A stretch of DNA of 9,293 bases, taken from NCBI GenBank assembly GCA_003567255.1, contig PWZW01000037.1:1-9293 (forward strand), in the 5' to 3' direction. Each line of letters begins with the position of its first letter. Within the stretch, counting starts at the first letter, position 1. Shown in pieces: positions 1 to 6,442 of the stretch. This stretch comes from Puniceicoccaceae bacterium (lineage in GTDB: Bacteria; Verrucomicrobiota; Verrucomicrobiia; Opitutales; Coraliomargaritaceae). The notes under the pieces were generated by a model. It made no database searches. It was not told the DNA's origin and saw only the letters and a program-made list of their open reading frames with translations. Both the position numbers and the translations under genes were made by a program.

Positions 1-641
1 GCGTAGTTGATGATAAATACCCGGGTATCCATTGGCTCTTGATCGAGGTCTGCGGTGGCGCGGATACGGATGATATTTCGATCCTGAATGTAAGTGAATC
101 CAAGGGGGTCGAGGACCACCTCAAAGACCTGTGGCCATGTCACGTTGCGTAACTTTAGTGATGTCCGCCCCTGAAGGGTTTCCGGGATGACGAGGTTGAG
201 ATCAAACAAATCGGCGACGCTGCGCAAAATTGTGCGTACATCGTCGTCCGGGAAGTCGACGGAGATGGTCTCATCCTCGCTCATGCTGGCTACCGAACCC
301 TCGCCGGCTCCGGAAAGTTGCATCTGGACGACAGTGTCGTCGGGTAGCGGGCTGGTGACCTCAGGGATTGAGTCGGTGACTTCGCTGGTTCTGCTCGCAC
401 CCTCAATTTCGGTACGAGGAACCTCGACGATTTCGATGTCGTCCATCGACATGACTTCTCGTGGAGTTGCGATGTCATTTCCGGCGGTTTCCCCGGTAGC
501 CTCGGTTACTTCCTCAGCTTCTGAATGCTCAAAAACGACAGCATCGTCGTCTTGCTGGTGGGCTGCGGCACTACTCTCCTCCGCAAAAGCGTGGGAGGTA
601 ACTGCCAACAGGCCGATTAGGTATATATGTAGTCGTTTCAT
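1..641 (-). CDS. Secretin (PilQ/GspD-like, Amuc_1098-like), N-terminal part
   Basis: The gene starts at the ATG at 641 and runs off the left edge; 213 codons are visible. Residues 1-20 (MKRLHIYLIGLLAVTSHAFA) are a clear Sec signal peptide with an AFA cleavage site. Residues 21-125 are strongly acidic and Ser/Thr/Val-rich with no recognisable fold, probably a disordered linker. Residues 126-194 match a secretin/TonB short N-terminal (STN) domain: ISVDFPDDDVRTILRSVAD, then NLVIPE, a basic beta strand, WPQVFEVVLDPLGFTY and IIRIR. The visible end (RVFIINYA) resembles the start of the next secretin N-domain. Secretins form the outer-membrane ring through which pili or secreted proteins pass. The position last in a PilM-N-O-P-like series fits PilQ. 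The beta-barrel domain is outside the window, so pilus versus type II secretion cannot be decided here. Confidence 0.88.
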   Translation of the reverse strand, partial: MKRLHIYLIGLLAVTSHAFAEESSAAAHQQDDDAVVFEHSEAEEVTEATGETAGNDIATPREVMSMDDIEIVEVPRTEIEGASRTSEVTDSIPEVTSPLPDDTVVQMQLSGAGEGSVASMSEDETISVDFPDDDVRTILRSVADLFDLNLVIPETLQGRTSLKLRNVTWPQVFEVVLDPLGFTYIQDRNIIRIRATADLDQEPMDTRVFIINY

Positions 642-698
642 GGTTAGTTGGATTATGGTATAATGGATGACCTTAGGTATATAAATAAATCAGCTAAA
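642..698 (-). promoter_or_regulatory. AT-rich gap before the secretin gene, weak promoter candidate
   Basis: This is the only sizeable gap (57 bp) inside the otherwise nearly gapless operon, and it is much richer in A and T than its surroundings. On the minus strand a TTTATA (685-680) lies 17 bp upstream of TATACC (662-657), each matching four of six bases of the sigma-70 boxes. No Shine-Dalgarno sequence precedes the secretin ATG. It may be an internal promoter giving extra secretin transcript, but in DNA this AT-rich such matches occur by chance. Confidence 0.2.
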
Positions 699-1277
699 TT
701 ATGGCGTCGGTGTGTCGAGGCGTACCCCGCTGCCGTCTTCCGAACCGGGCATCGGCACGTCTATCCGAGCATCGTTCAGACCAAGTACGAAAGAGTTTGA
801 ACGCACTTCGTGGATGGTGATCGCGTAAGGTTCTTCCCGAATACCGGGAAGCGAAACCCTGAATTCGTTACCTGCTTGGTAGAGCTGACCACCCCGAACC
901 TGGAGGTAGGGGACCCCACCCCGCGTCAAGCGTCCGGTTATTCGGCTGGAAAAATTCGGAGCAATACGCTCGAGCACCGCCTGATCGGAAAACACAACCG
1001 GTGCGGGAGCTTCCGGTGCTTCCTCGACCTCAGCCACGACACGTCGGCTATCGTAGACGAAGGGGTTCGGCAGATCTCCAATAATCAGGGCAAACTCGGC
1101 TTCCTCTCGCTGCAGAATTTTTTCAGCGACCTCAAGTACGGCTTGCCTCCGCACATCCGGGAGAACGGCATCTGCCCGCCCACCCAGATTGATATTGGGA
1201 CCCATCGCTCCAGCGACAACCCCACAAGGCAGGGCGGCGAGCGCACAAAGGCAAACGATTGGTTTAAGGTAGGGCAT
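699..1277 (-). CDS. Exported protein in the PilP position of the pilus-like operon
   Basis: A 192-residue protein with an N-terminal signal sequence (hydrophobic residues about 6-24, ending GVVAGA). Cys18 is preceded by Pro, which is a poor lipobox, so lipid attachment is doubtful. After a helical stretch (about 40-65) comes a Glu/Ala/Pro-rich linker (VEEAPEAPAPVV). Then follows a beta-rich region (about 105-180) with segments such as ITGRLTRGGVPYLQVRGG and NSFVLGLNDARI. No named domain is recognisable by eye. Its place between a PilO-like gene (2 bp gap) and a secretin gene is where pilP sits in type IV pilus operons. PilP-type proteins link the inner-membrane PilN/PilO dimer to the secretin. 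The role is therefore inferred from position, export signal and overall layout, not from sequence identity. It may correspond to the small proteins of the Akkermansia Amuc_1098-1102 cluster. Confidence 0.75.
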   Translation of the reverse strand: MPYLKPIVCLCALAALPCGVVAGAMGPNINLGGRADAVLPDVRRQAVLEVAEKILQREEAEFALIIGDLPNPFVYDSRRVVAEVEEAPEAPAPVVFSDQAVLERIAPNFSSRITGRLTRGGVPYLQVRGGQLYQAGNEFRVSLPGIREEPYAITIHEVRSNSFVLGLNDARIDVPMPGSEDGSGVRLDTPTP

Positions 1278-1279
1278 GA

Positions 1280-1858
1280 TTAAGTTTCCTTTTGAGCAAG
1301 CACGCGGATCGTACAGCTGAGGGTTAAATTCGCCGCATCCCGGGTGGCACCGCCCCCGGATGCTCCCCGTATATCAAAGGTACGGATCTCGATGAAGGCG
1401 TTCACCGTTCGCAAATTATAAAGGAACTGCACCAGATCGGTAAAAGTGCCTTCGGCAACAAGCGTGTACTCGATCGCGGCGTATTCACGATTGCCCTCTG
1501 GTGCGATTACTGAACCCTGGCGCACCTGCGCGACACGAATGTCGGCCAATTCCTCCATTTGGTAAAAGAAGTTCGTATTGATGGCCCGCGCACTGGCCTG
1601 GAAAAGCCTGGCCTCAATCGATTCCACACTTTGGTTCAACGTCTCGAGTTGGTTAGCCAACTCTGCGGCCGCCCGTGTGTTCGCATCGATCTGGTTAATT
1701 TCGCTGGTCAGCGCAGTCTCGCTTTCCACAAGGGTAGCTTCCATGGCCCCGCGGGCGTAGGTATAAACAAAAGCCACCACTGCAAGAATCGCGCAAACCA
1801 CTGCGGGAATCCTACCTTTCAGCTTTTCCAGGACGGTACTTATGGCGGCGGTATTCAT
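1280..1858 (-). CDS. PilO-like inner-membrane protein
   Basis: A 192-residue protein with a short cytoplasmic N-terminus and one membrane span at about residues 17-37 (IPAVVCAILAVVAFVYTYA). A long coiled coil follows (about 40-90, with repeated Leu/Ile/Ala spacing around LANQLETLNQSVESIEARLF). The C-terminal alpha/beta domain carries a PilO-type segment, FTDLVQFLYNLRTVNAFIEI, about residues 137-157. This is the architecture of PilO/GspM-family proteins, which pair with PilN in the periplasm to couple the cytoplasmic motor to the outer-membrane secretin. A Gly/Ala patch (GASGGGA) lies near the end. The ATG overlaps the stop of the upstream PilN-like gene by 4 bp (ATGA), indicating translational coupling. 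Assignment rests on topology, operon order and this segment rather than on strong sequence identity. Confidence 0.82.
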   Translation of the reverse strand: MNTAAISTVLEKLKGRIPAVVCAILAVVAFVYTYARGAMEATLVESETALTSEINQIDANTRAAAELANQLETLNQSVESIEARLFQASARAINTNFFYQMEELADIRVAQVRQGSVIAPEGNREYAAIEYTLVAEGTFTDLVQFLYNLRTVNAFIEIRTFDIRGASGGGATRDAANLTLSCTIRVLAQKET

Positions 1859-2508
1859 GACTCGGGCGCAAGGACAACTTCGATAGAGTACGGAAAGATG
1901 CCCGCTTGATTACGTTGCTGAACGGACTCACTGATCGATAAGCCGTATCCCTCGGTAGCAAAGGGGAATTCTTCAAGGACGTTCTTGAAATCGTTCAGGA
2001 TCTCAAGCTCTCGGACGTCCCCACGGATTTCCATCCGGTAAGTGGGTAAGCGCGGCCCTCGCGCGGCCGCCGCCCCGCCTCTGCCCCTACGAGCTGTGGC
2101 GGCGGGAGCCGCCTGGGTGAAGGAAACCTCGCGAAAGATGATATTCTGCGGACGGGTCAAGGCCAGCTCCGCGATGAGTTGGTGGACGACGAAGGGGTTT
2201 TGATAGAAAGCCTGTACCTCCTCAATCCGTCGTGCTGCCGCAATGAACTCACGATTCAATCGAAGATTTTCCCGGTTTTCGGAAGCACTCGCCGCAATCC
2301 GGCTATTCAGATTATCAATCGACTTCTCGTATTGCGAGATCCTGAGCTCACGCTGAGCGAGCAGGAAAGTAGCTCCGACAAGCAAAGCGACGGCCGCAAA
2401 GTTGACCAAAAAGTTGGTCCTCACCACTTTCACATCCGGCAAGGTCGCCGGAATGCGAAAGTCAGTTCGCCACCGGGGCTGTATCGCTTTTGACTTCGTC
2501 TTGCTCAC
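1855..2508 (-). CDS. PilN-like inner-membrane protein (Amuc_1100-like position)
   Basis: From the GTG at 2508 the product has 217 residues. It has a basic cytoplasmic N-terminus (SKTKSKAIQPRWRTDFR), one membrane span (FLVNFAAVALLVGATFLLA, about residues 33-51), a coiled coil (about 55-105), then a periplasmic alpha/beta domain. This matches PilN, the partner of PilO. The open frame extends to an ATG at 2595, but that start would overlap the PilM-like gene by 134 bp, against 47 bp for GTG. The basic start of the GTG form is also typical of the family, so GTG is preferred. Start codons still further in (2430-2450) would remove the cytoplasmic tail. A low-complexity Arg/Gly/Ala stretch (ARRGRGGAAAARGPR) interrupts the periplasmic domain. 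In Akkermansia, Amuc_1100 is a surface-linked protein of the equivalent locus; orthology here is inferred only from context and topology. Confidence 0.8.
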   Translation of the reverse strand: MSKTKSKAIQPRWRTDFRIPATLPDVKVVRTNFLVNFAAVALLVGATFLLAQRELRISQYEKSIDNLNSRIAASASENRENLRLNREFIAAARRIEEVQAFYQNPFVVHQLIAELALTRPQNIIFREVSFTQAAPAATARRGRGGAAAARGPRLPTYRMEIRGDVRELEILNDFKNVLEEFPFATEGYGLSISESVQQRNQAGIFPYSIEVVLAPES

Positions 2509-3541
2509 TTTGTTTGAAGGTTCTTTGCTGATATTCTCCGAGGAGGCTAAAAAGGCCCAGCCAACGGGATCCAAGGTTGGAAAGGTCAACGGCATCTCCG
2601 ACCTCTACGCCGAGGTCGTTTAGCCAGCGCGCGTAATCCACCCGCAGCGTTTGGACACCAAGCGTGGAGGAAAGCGTACGGCTGATCCAGCTGAGATTTT
2701 TCGGTAGCAAACTGACAAAAATGTGCTCGATCATTTGTCCTGTTTTCACCTCGTAAGATCCGATGGACGCCTGAAGTTCGCGAATCACATTACGAAGTAA
2801 CTTCGGGCCCATTTCTGCAAAATCGAACGTATTACTAAAAAATATCCTTCTGGCAGATGACTCGTCTTTGAGCCCAAGCTCCGCTTGCAGGAGGGGAAAA
2901 ATACTGTCCAAACCGCTGGAAATCACACGGGCATCGTCGATCCCACCCTTATTAATAACAGAGATGAGCGCGCCGCTGGCTTTCATCTCAAAAAACAACA
3001 CGGGCCCCTTCACTTCCTCAAAGAGGGCGAAATCCGCAACGGCTCCGATAGTGGCAATGGAGCCCATCTCCAACCGGAGGGGATAGACGCCGAGCTTCAA
3101 CAACCTATCCTGCCAATCTTGAAACTCGTCGATGGCCGCACCGCAAAAAAGAACTGACTTTTCGTTGCCACTCTTGAAATCAAAGCTTTCACCGTCTTTC
3201 CCGGAAAGCACCTCCACATTCATTTTGGCAGTATCGACTTTGAACTTCTCTTGTAGCGTCGTCTCCAAATTTTTGGGATCTCTGGCCTTCCCCACGCTAT
3301 CAAACTCATGCACATGAACGAAGCGAGAGTTCGGATAAACACCACAAACCGCCTGCGCGAAACGGGTTCCTCCAAAGTCGTAAAAACTTTCAAAAAGATC
3401 CTGGCCACTCTGCGCGGTATCCAAAGGAATTTCCATAATGGCCTCGATTTGCATCGGTACGGTGCTGGAGGACGTGCGGGCCGCGAGGATGGAGAACTCC
3501 GAATAATCAACGAAGAGCGCCTTTTTTTTCGACTTTAGCAT
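2462..3541 (-). CDS. PilM/FtsA-like protein (Amuc_1101-like), first gene of the operon
   Basis: A 359-residue soluble protein without signal peptide or membrane span, starting at ATG 3541. The N-terminus KKKALFVDYSEFSILAART fits the phosphate-1 strand and turn of the actin-like ATPase fold found in PilM and FtsA, although the canonical Gly and Thr positions are degenerate. Later segments (VLFFEMKASGALISVINKGG, then a long helix-rich stretch, then EHIFVSLLPKNLSWISRTLS) fit the second half of such a fold. PilM binds the cytoplasmic tail of PilN and ATP, and sits at the base of the pilus machine. The gene leads the operon, overlaps the PilN-like gene, and faces a divergent intergenic region that should hold its promoter. 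Specific ATP-binding residues cannot be assigned with certainty, so it might be a structural rather than catalytic family member. Confidence 0.8.
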   Translation of the reverse strand: MLKSKKKALFVDYSEFSILAARTSSSTVPMQIEAIMEIPLDTAQSGQDLFESFYDFGGTRFAQAVCGVYPNSRFVHVHEFDSVGKARDPKNLETTLQEKFKVDTAKMNVEVLSGKDGESFDFKSGNEKSVLFCGAAIDEFQDWQDRLLKLGVYPLRLEMGSIATIGAVADFALFEEVKGPVLFFEMKASGALISVINKGGIDDARVISSGLDSIFPLLQAELGLKDESSARRIFFSNTFDFAEMGPKLLRNVIRELQASIGSYEVKTGQMIEHIFVSLLPKNLSWISRTLSSTLGVQTLRVDYARWLNDLGVEVGDAVDLSNLGSRWLGLFSLLGEYQQRTFKQSEQDEVKSDTAPVAN

Positions 3542-3889
3542 TTATGAAATAATGGAGCAGGTAGTTGCGTTCTGCGCGACTGAGGACCTCGGCATCTTCA
3601 TCCCTACCTCACACAGCACCTTATGAGGATTCACCTGCGTACCGATTGAGCAAGCGAAAAACCACCATCCTCCCCGCCTTCCGTAAATTTACAGAAATTC
3701 TACAACTCGACCCAAGAACCGCCCTGAGGGCACCCCGTGAAGGCGCAAAGGAGCGGCGCTGCCACCATGGGCAGAATCCGTCCGCGCATCACGCAAATAA
3801 TGCCTCGTTTCCTCTTTTATGAACCGCTGCCTTGTTTCCTGCTTAATTGCACTTGCCTAACTCCGGGGGAAAACGTAGCCATCAAACGC
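3542..3889. other. Divergent intergenic region between PilM-like and dUTPase genes
   Basis: About 350 bp lie between two divergently transcribed genes, and no plausible gene is seen on either strand. It should contain the promoters of the pilus-like operon (leftward) and the dUTPase gene (rightward), but no convincing -35/-10 pair stands out. The most distinct element is an inverted repeat at 3679-3696. An open frame from an ATG at 3737 runs into the dUTPase gene, but its extra residues look like untranslated sequence. Confidence 0.5.
3679..3696. promoter_or_regulatory. 18-bp inverted repeat, possible operator
   Basis: The sequence TTCcGTAAATTTACaGAA is a perfect dyad except for one mismatched pair (lower case). 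It has an uninterrupted 10-bp palindromic core (GTAAATTTAC, 3683-3692). It lies about 138 bp upstream of the PilM-like start and 194 bp upstream of the dUTPase start, inside a divergent intergenic region where an operator for a dimeric regulator would be expected. No regulator gene is in the window to pair with it, and chance occurrence is possible. Confidence 0.35.
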
Positions 3890-4261
3890 ATGGATAAGCT
3901 CGACGAAATTTTTTCACTTCAGGACGACTTGAACAAACGAATCGGAGTAAACACCTCCGGAATGAGCGAAAAGGAGAAGGCCGAATGGGTCCTGAACTAC
4001 ACCCGGGCCATGCAACAGGAAATTGCTGAGCTGATCGATTCTGTGCCATGGAAGTGGTGGGCGAAGTACCAAAAATTCGATGAGCAAAACGCCAAAGTTG
4101 AGGTGGTTGACCTGTTCCACTTCCTTATCTCGATTGCCCAGGTACTTGGGATGACTCCGCAGGATGTTTACGATGCCTACCAGAAAAAGAATAAAGTAAA
4201 TCACCTCCGGCAAGACAGCGGTTACGCCGTCAAAGACGAGGACGATTCAAAACACATTTAA
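3890..4261 (+). CDS. Dimeric (all-alpha) dUTP diphosphatase
   Basis: A 123-residue protein of the dimeric dUTPase family within the all-alpha NTP pyrophosphatases, related to MazG and HisE. It hydrolyses dUTP to dUMP and diphosphate, keeping uracil out of DNA and feeding thymidylate synthesis. The Mg-binding motif is visible as E44-x2-E47 (EIAELID) and E71-x2-D74 (EVVD). Also present are the family's WKWW (54-57), a helix DLFHFLISIAQ, and the C-terminal substrate-binding segment KKNKVNHLRQDSGY (99-112). The ATG at 3890 is chosen because the helical family domain begins right after it (MDKLDEIFSLQDDLN). An upstream in-frame ATG at 3737 adds 51 residues rich in Arg, Pro and Cys with no family similarity. 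The gene stands alone, divergent from the pilus-like operon and convergent with rlmN. It is unrelated to the trimeric dUTPase (Dut) of most bacteria. Confidence 0.92.
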   Translation: MDKLDEIFSLQDDLNKRIGVNTSGMSEKEKAEWVLNYTRAMQQEIAELIDSVPWKWWAKYQKFDEQNAKVEVVDLFHFLISIAQVLGMTPQDVYDAYQKKNKVNHLRQDSGYAVKDEDDSKHI

Positions 4262-4266
4262 GGAGC

Positions 4267-4290
4267 AAAAGTCACCCTGGGTGAGCCTTT
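4267..4290. terminator. Possible bidirectional terminator between dUTPase and rlmN
   Basis: In the 45-bp gap between two convergent genes lies TCACCC-T-GGGTGA (4272-4284), a perfect 6-bp dyad. It is flanked by CAAAAG on the left and GCCTTT on the right, so the stem can extend by a few A:T pairs past a small bulge and gives a short T run in both directions. Position and shape fit a weak intrinsic terminator for both genes. The T tract is only three to four bases, so the call is tentative. Confidence 0.4.
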
Positions 4291-4306
4291 GGCATCGCTT
4301 TTGAGA

Positions 4307-5428
4307 TCAGGACTGAAGCGGGGGAGCGTCATCCTGGGCTTCGGTCTTTAAACGAAGTTGCCCGCAAGCGGCGTCGATATCGTGCCCCTTTTCCCGACGA
4401 ATCGTGACCGAGACTCCTGCTTTTTTAAGCACCTCCACAAAGGCGTCCTGCCGGCGAATCGAAGGTCGCTTCCACTCCAGACCCTCCACCTTGTTGTAGG
4501 GGATACAATTCACATGTGCGTGAAGCTCGCGGGCAATTTCCACCAATGCCGCCGCTTGATCCAACCCATCGTTGACCCCCTCAATCAAAATAAACTCGAG
4601 GGTGAGCATTCTACCGTGCGCCTGTTGAAAGGCCTTCGCCGCGGGGATCAACTCGCTCAACGGAAAACGCTGATTGATCGGCATGATTTGGCTCCTCACC
4701 GCATCGGTTGCCCCGTGGAGCGAAATAGCCAGACGAACGGCCAAGCCCTCTTCAGCAAGTTTTTTTATTTGGGGCGCCAACCCTGAAGTGGAAACGGTGA
4801 TACGGCGGGCCCCGAAATCGAGCCCCCATTGTGCATTGAGGATGCGGATGGTTTTCACCAGCGTATCGTAGTTTGCCAACGGTTCCCCCATACCCATGAA
4901 AACGATATTGTCGAAGGAAGGGCGGGATGCATCCGCACGGACGGTGTGCGCATCTTCCCGACGGCAAATGTGCATCAACTGGGCGACCACTTCGGACGGA
5001 TTCAAATTTCTCCGAAAACCGGCAATCCCGGAGGCGCAGAATTTGCACCCGTAGGCACACCCCACTTGGATGGATACGCACACGGTCTTCCGGGAATGGG
5101 CCTGACCAACCCCAACTTGTGGCGCACGAATCAAAACCGTTTCAATCAGCGAACGATCCTCCAATTGTAGGAGGAGCTTTTGGGTAACATCGTTTGAGCG
5201 CTTATCCAATACTGGTTCTGCGGGATAGAAGATGTAATGCGCGTTCAACCAGTTGCGAAAATCTTTTGGCAGGTTCGACATCGCATCCCAGTCACCCACC
5301 CGTTTTTTGTAAACCCACTCCATGGTTTGGCGGGCCCGAAACGGCTTGTAGCCAGCTTCGACCACACGTGCACTCAGCGATTCCAAAGACTCGCCAAAAA
5401 TACTGGGTTTTTCCGGTTTGAAGACCAT
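4307..5428 (-). CDS. rlmN: Dual-specificity RNA methyltransferase RlmN
   Basis: A 373-residue radical-SAM enzyme that methylates C2 of adenosine in 23S rRNA (A2503 in E. coli numbering) and in some tRNAs (A37). The 4Fe-4S ligands are C124, C128 and C131 in CAYGCKFC. The two extra cysteines of the methyl-transfer mechanism are present: C117 (TVCVSIQVGC) and C355 (IDAACGQL). GMGEPL (179-184), the SAM-binding motif, and the central SLHG (237-240) are intact. An N-terminal RNA-binding domain (about 10-90, with GYKPFRARQTMEWVYKK) precedes the barrel. The frame stays open to an ATG at 5521, but those 31 extra residues (Cys, Trp and Pro rich) match nothing in the family, and the ATG at 5428 gives the usual length. 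The gene is monocistronic and divergent from radC. Distinction from Cfr resistance methyltransferases rests on overall RlmN-like sequence. Confidence 0.96.
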   Translation of the reverse strand: MVFKPEKPSIFGESLESLSARVVEAGYKPFRARQTMEWVYKKRVGDWDAMSNLPKDFRNWLNAHYIFYPAEPVLDKRSNDVTQKLLLQLEDRSLIETVLIRAPQVGVGQAHSRKTVCVSIQVGCAYGCKFCASGIAGFRRNLNPSEVVAQLMHICRREDAHTVRADASRPSFDNIVFMGMGEPLANYDTLVKTIRILNAQWGLDFGARRITVSTSGLAPQIKKLAEEGLAVRLAISLHGATDAVRSQIMPINQRFPLSELIPAAKAFQQAHGRMLTLEFILIEGVNDGLDQAAALVEIARELHAHVNCIPYNKVEGLEWKRPSIRRQDAFVEVLKKAGVSVTIRREKGHDIDAACGQLRLKTEAQDDAPPLQS

Positions 5429-5600
5429 CGGCAAAATACAGGCAGATTTTTGGTTCGGACAAAACCACAAAATCGCAAGCGCGGGGCATTTAGCCAAGGG
5501 ACCCCGCACCCCCCACACCAAATGCTGTTTTTCCTTGGACTCGCATTCATTTGAGTAGATGGTGACAGAGTCTTAGGTAAGCCTCTAACCCACTGGACCC

Positions 5601-6320
5601 TTGACTGCTCAATATCAATCTCAACGCCAACTACGAGACATGCTTCCCGAAGAGCGACCGCAAGAGCGGCTCGAGGCCCTCGGTGCGGGTGCATTGACCG
5701 ACAAAGAACTGCTCGCGATGATGCTCCGCAGCGGCCAAAAGGGCATGGATGTTTTGGCGGTGGCCGAGTCACTACTCAGTGCTGCAGGCTCCCTTTACAC
5801 GCTGCTCGGTTGGACTCGCGAAGACTTCGAAGATATCAAAGGCATCGGAAAGGTAAAAGCTCTCCAACTTGTCTCGCTGATGGAAATTTCAAAGCGCACG
5901 CTGCTGGAAAACCAGGATCCGGCCCCCATGCTGGACAGTCCGGAGGCCGTCTCCCGCTTCCTCCGCGCCCGCGCCCACGGGCTCGAAATCGAAAAGTTCT
6001 GGGCACTTAACCTGAATCGGAAGAATCGGCTGCTTCGCTGCGTAGAGGTGACCTCGGGCACCGCGACCGCCAGCCTTGTCCACCCCCGGGAAGTGTTTCG
6101 CGCCGCCATCCGCAGCGGCGCGAGCGCCCTAATTGTAGCACACAACCACCCCAGTGGTGACCCGGCGCCAAGCCGGGCAGACATCCAAGTCACCCGACAG
6201 TTGAGAGAAGCTGCAAAAGTGGTTGCCATCGACCTGCTCGATCATGTTGTGATTGGGAAGCCGGGGGCCGACCCACAATCGCTGGGGTATTACAGCTTTA
6301 ATGACGCTGGCCTCATTTAA
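5601..6320 (+). CDS. radC: RadC/YicR-family JAB1/MPN-domain protein
   Basis: A 239-residue RadC-family protein. The N-terminal part (LRDMLPEERPQERLEALGAGALTDKELLA) is typical of the family. A helix-hairpin-helix lies at about 78-90 (DIKGIGKVKALQL). The C-terminal JAB1/MPN domain carries the metal-binding JAMM motif H181-x-H183-x7-S191-x2-D194 within HNHPSGDPAPS. The biochemical role is unsettled: the original link to DNA repair in E. coli was later disputed, and relatives occur on mobile elements. The first in-frame ATG (5640) would cut off the conserved LRD segment, while an in-frame stop lies at 5586. TTG at 5601 is therefore the likely start. No clear Shine-Dalgarno sequence is seen. The next gene, a ParA-like ATPase, follows after 122 bp on the same strand, so joint transcription is possible but not certain. 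Confidence 0.94.
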   Translation: MTAQYQSQRQLRDMLPEERPQERLEALGAGALTDKELLAMMLRSGQKGMDVLAVAESLLSAAGSLYTLLGWTREDFEDIKGIGKVKALQLVSLMEISKRTLLENQDPAPMLDSPEAVSRFLRARAHGLEIEKFWALNLNRKNRLLRCVEVTSGTATASLVHPREVFRAAIRSGASALIVAHNHPSGDPAPSRADIQVTRQLREAAKVVAIDLLDHVVIGKPGADPQSLGYYSFNDAGLI

Positions 6321-6442
6321 GCAATCCACAAGCGTGGCTCCCCGGGGCCCACAAAATACTTATAAAAGGGAACCAGCGCACCGCGCGCTCCGTCCCCATA
6401 TGCAAGCTGGTAAACATCCCCCACGCAAATCCACCCCTTTCC

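Noticed and set aside
187..663. Plus-strand open frame of 158 codons
   Set aside because: It is antisense to the secretin gene, whose signal peptide and STN domain are clear. Its Ser/Thr/Val-rich composition is a by-product of the opposite strand.
810..1283. Plus-strand open frame of 157 codons
   Set aside because: It lies wholly opposite the PilP-position gene, which has a signal peptide and fits the operon; the plus-strand product shows no recognisable pattern.
3737..3889. 51-residue N-terminal extension of the dUTPase
   Set aside because: Residues before the ATG at 3890 are Arg/Pro/Cys-rich and outside the family domain, which starts cleanly at 3890.
5429..5521. 31-residue N-terminal extension of RlmN
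   Set aside because: It has no similarity to RlmN N-termini, and the ATG at 5428 gives the standard length and domain start.
6321..6442. Terminator or promoter between radC and the ParA-like gene
   Set aside because: A GC-rich imperfect dyad at about 6334-6352 lacks a following T tract, and TATAAA at 6361 has no -35 partner at a suitable distance, so neither can be supported.
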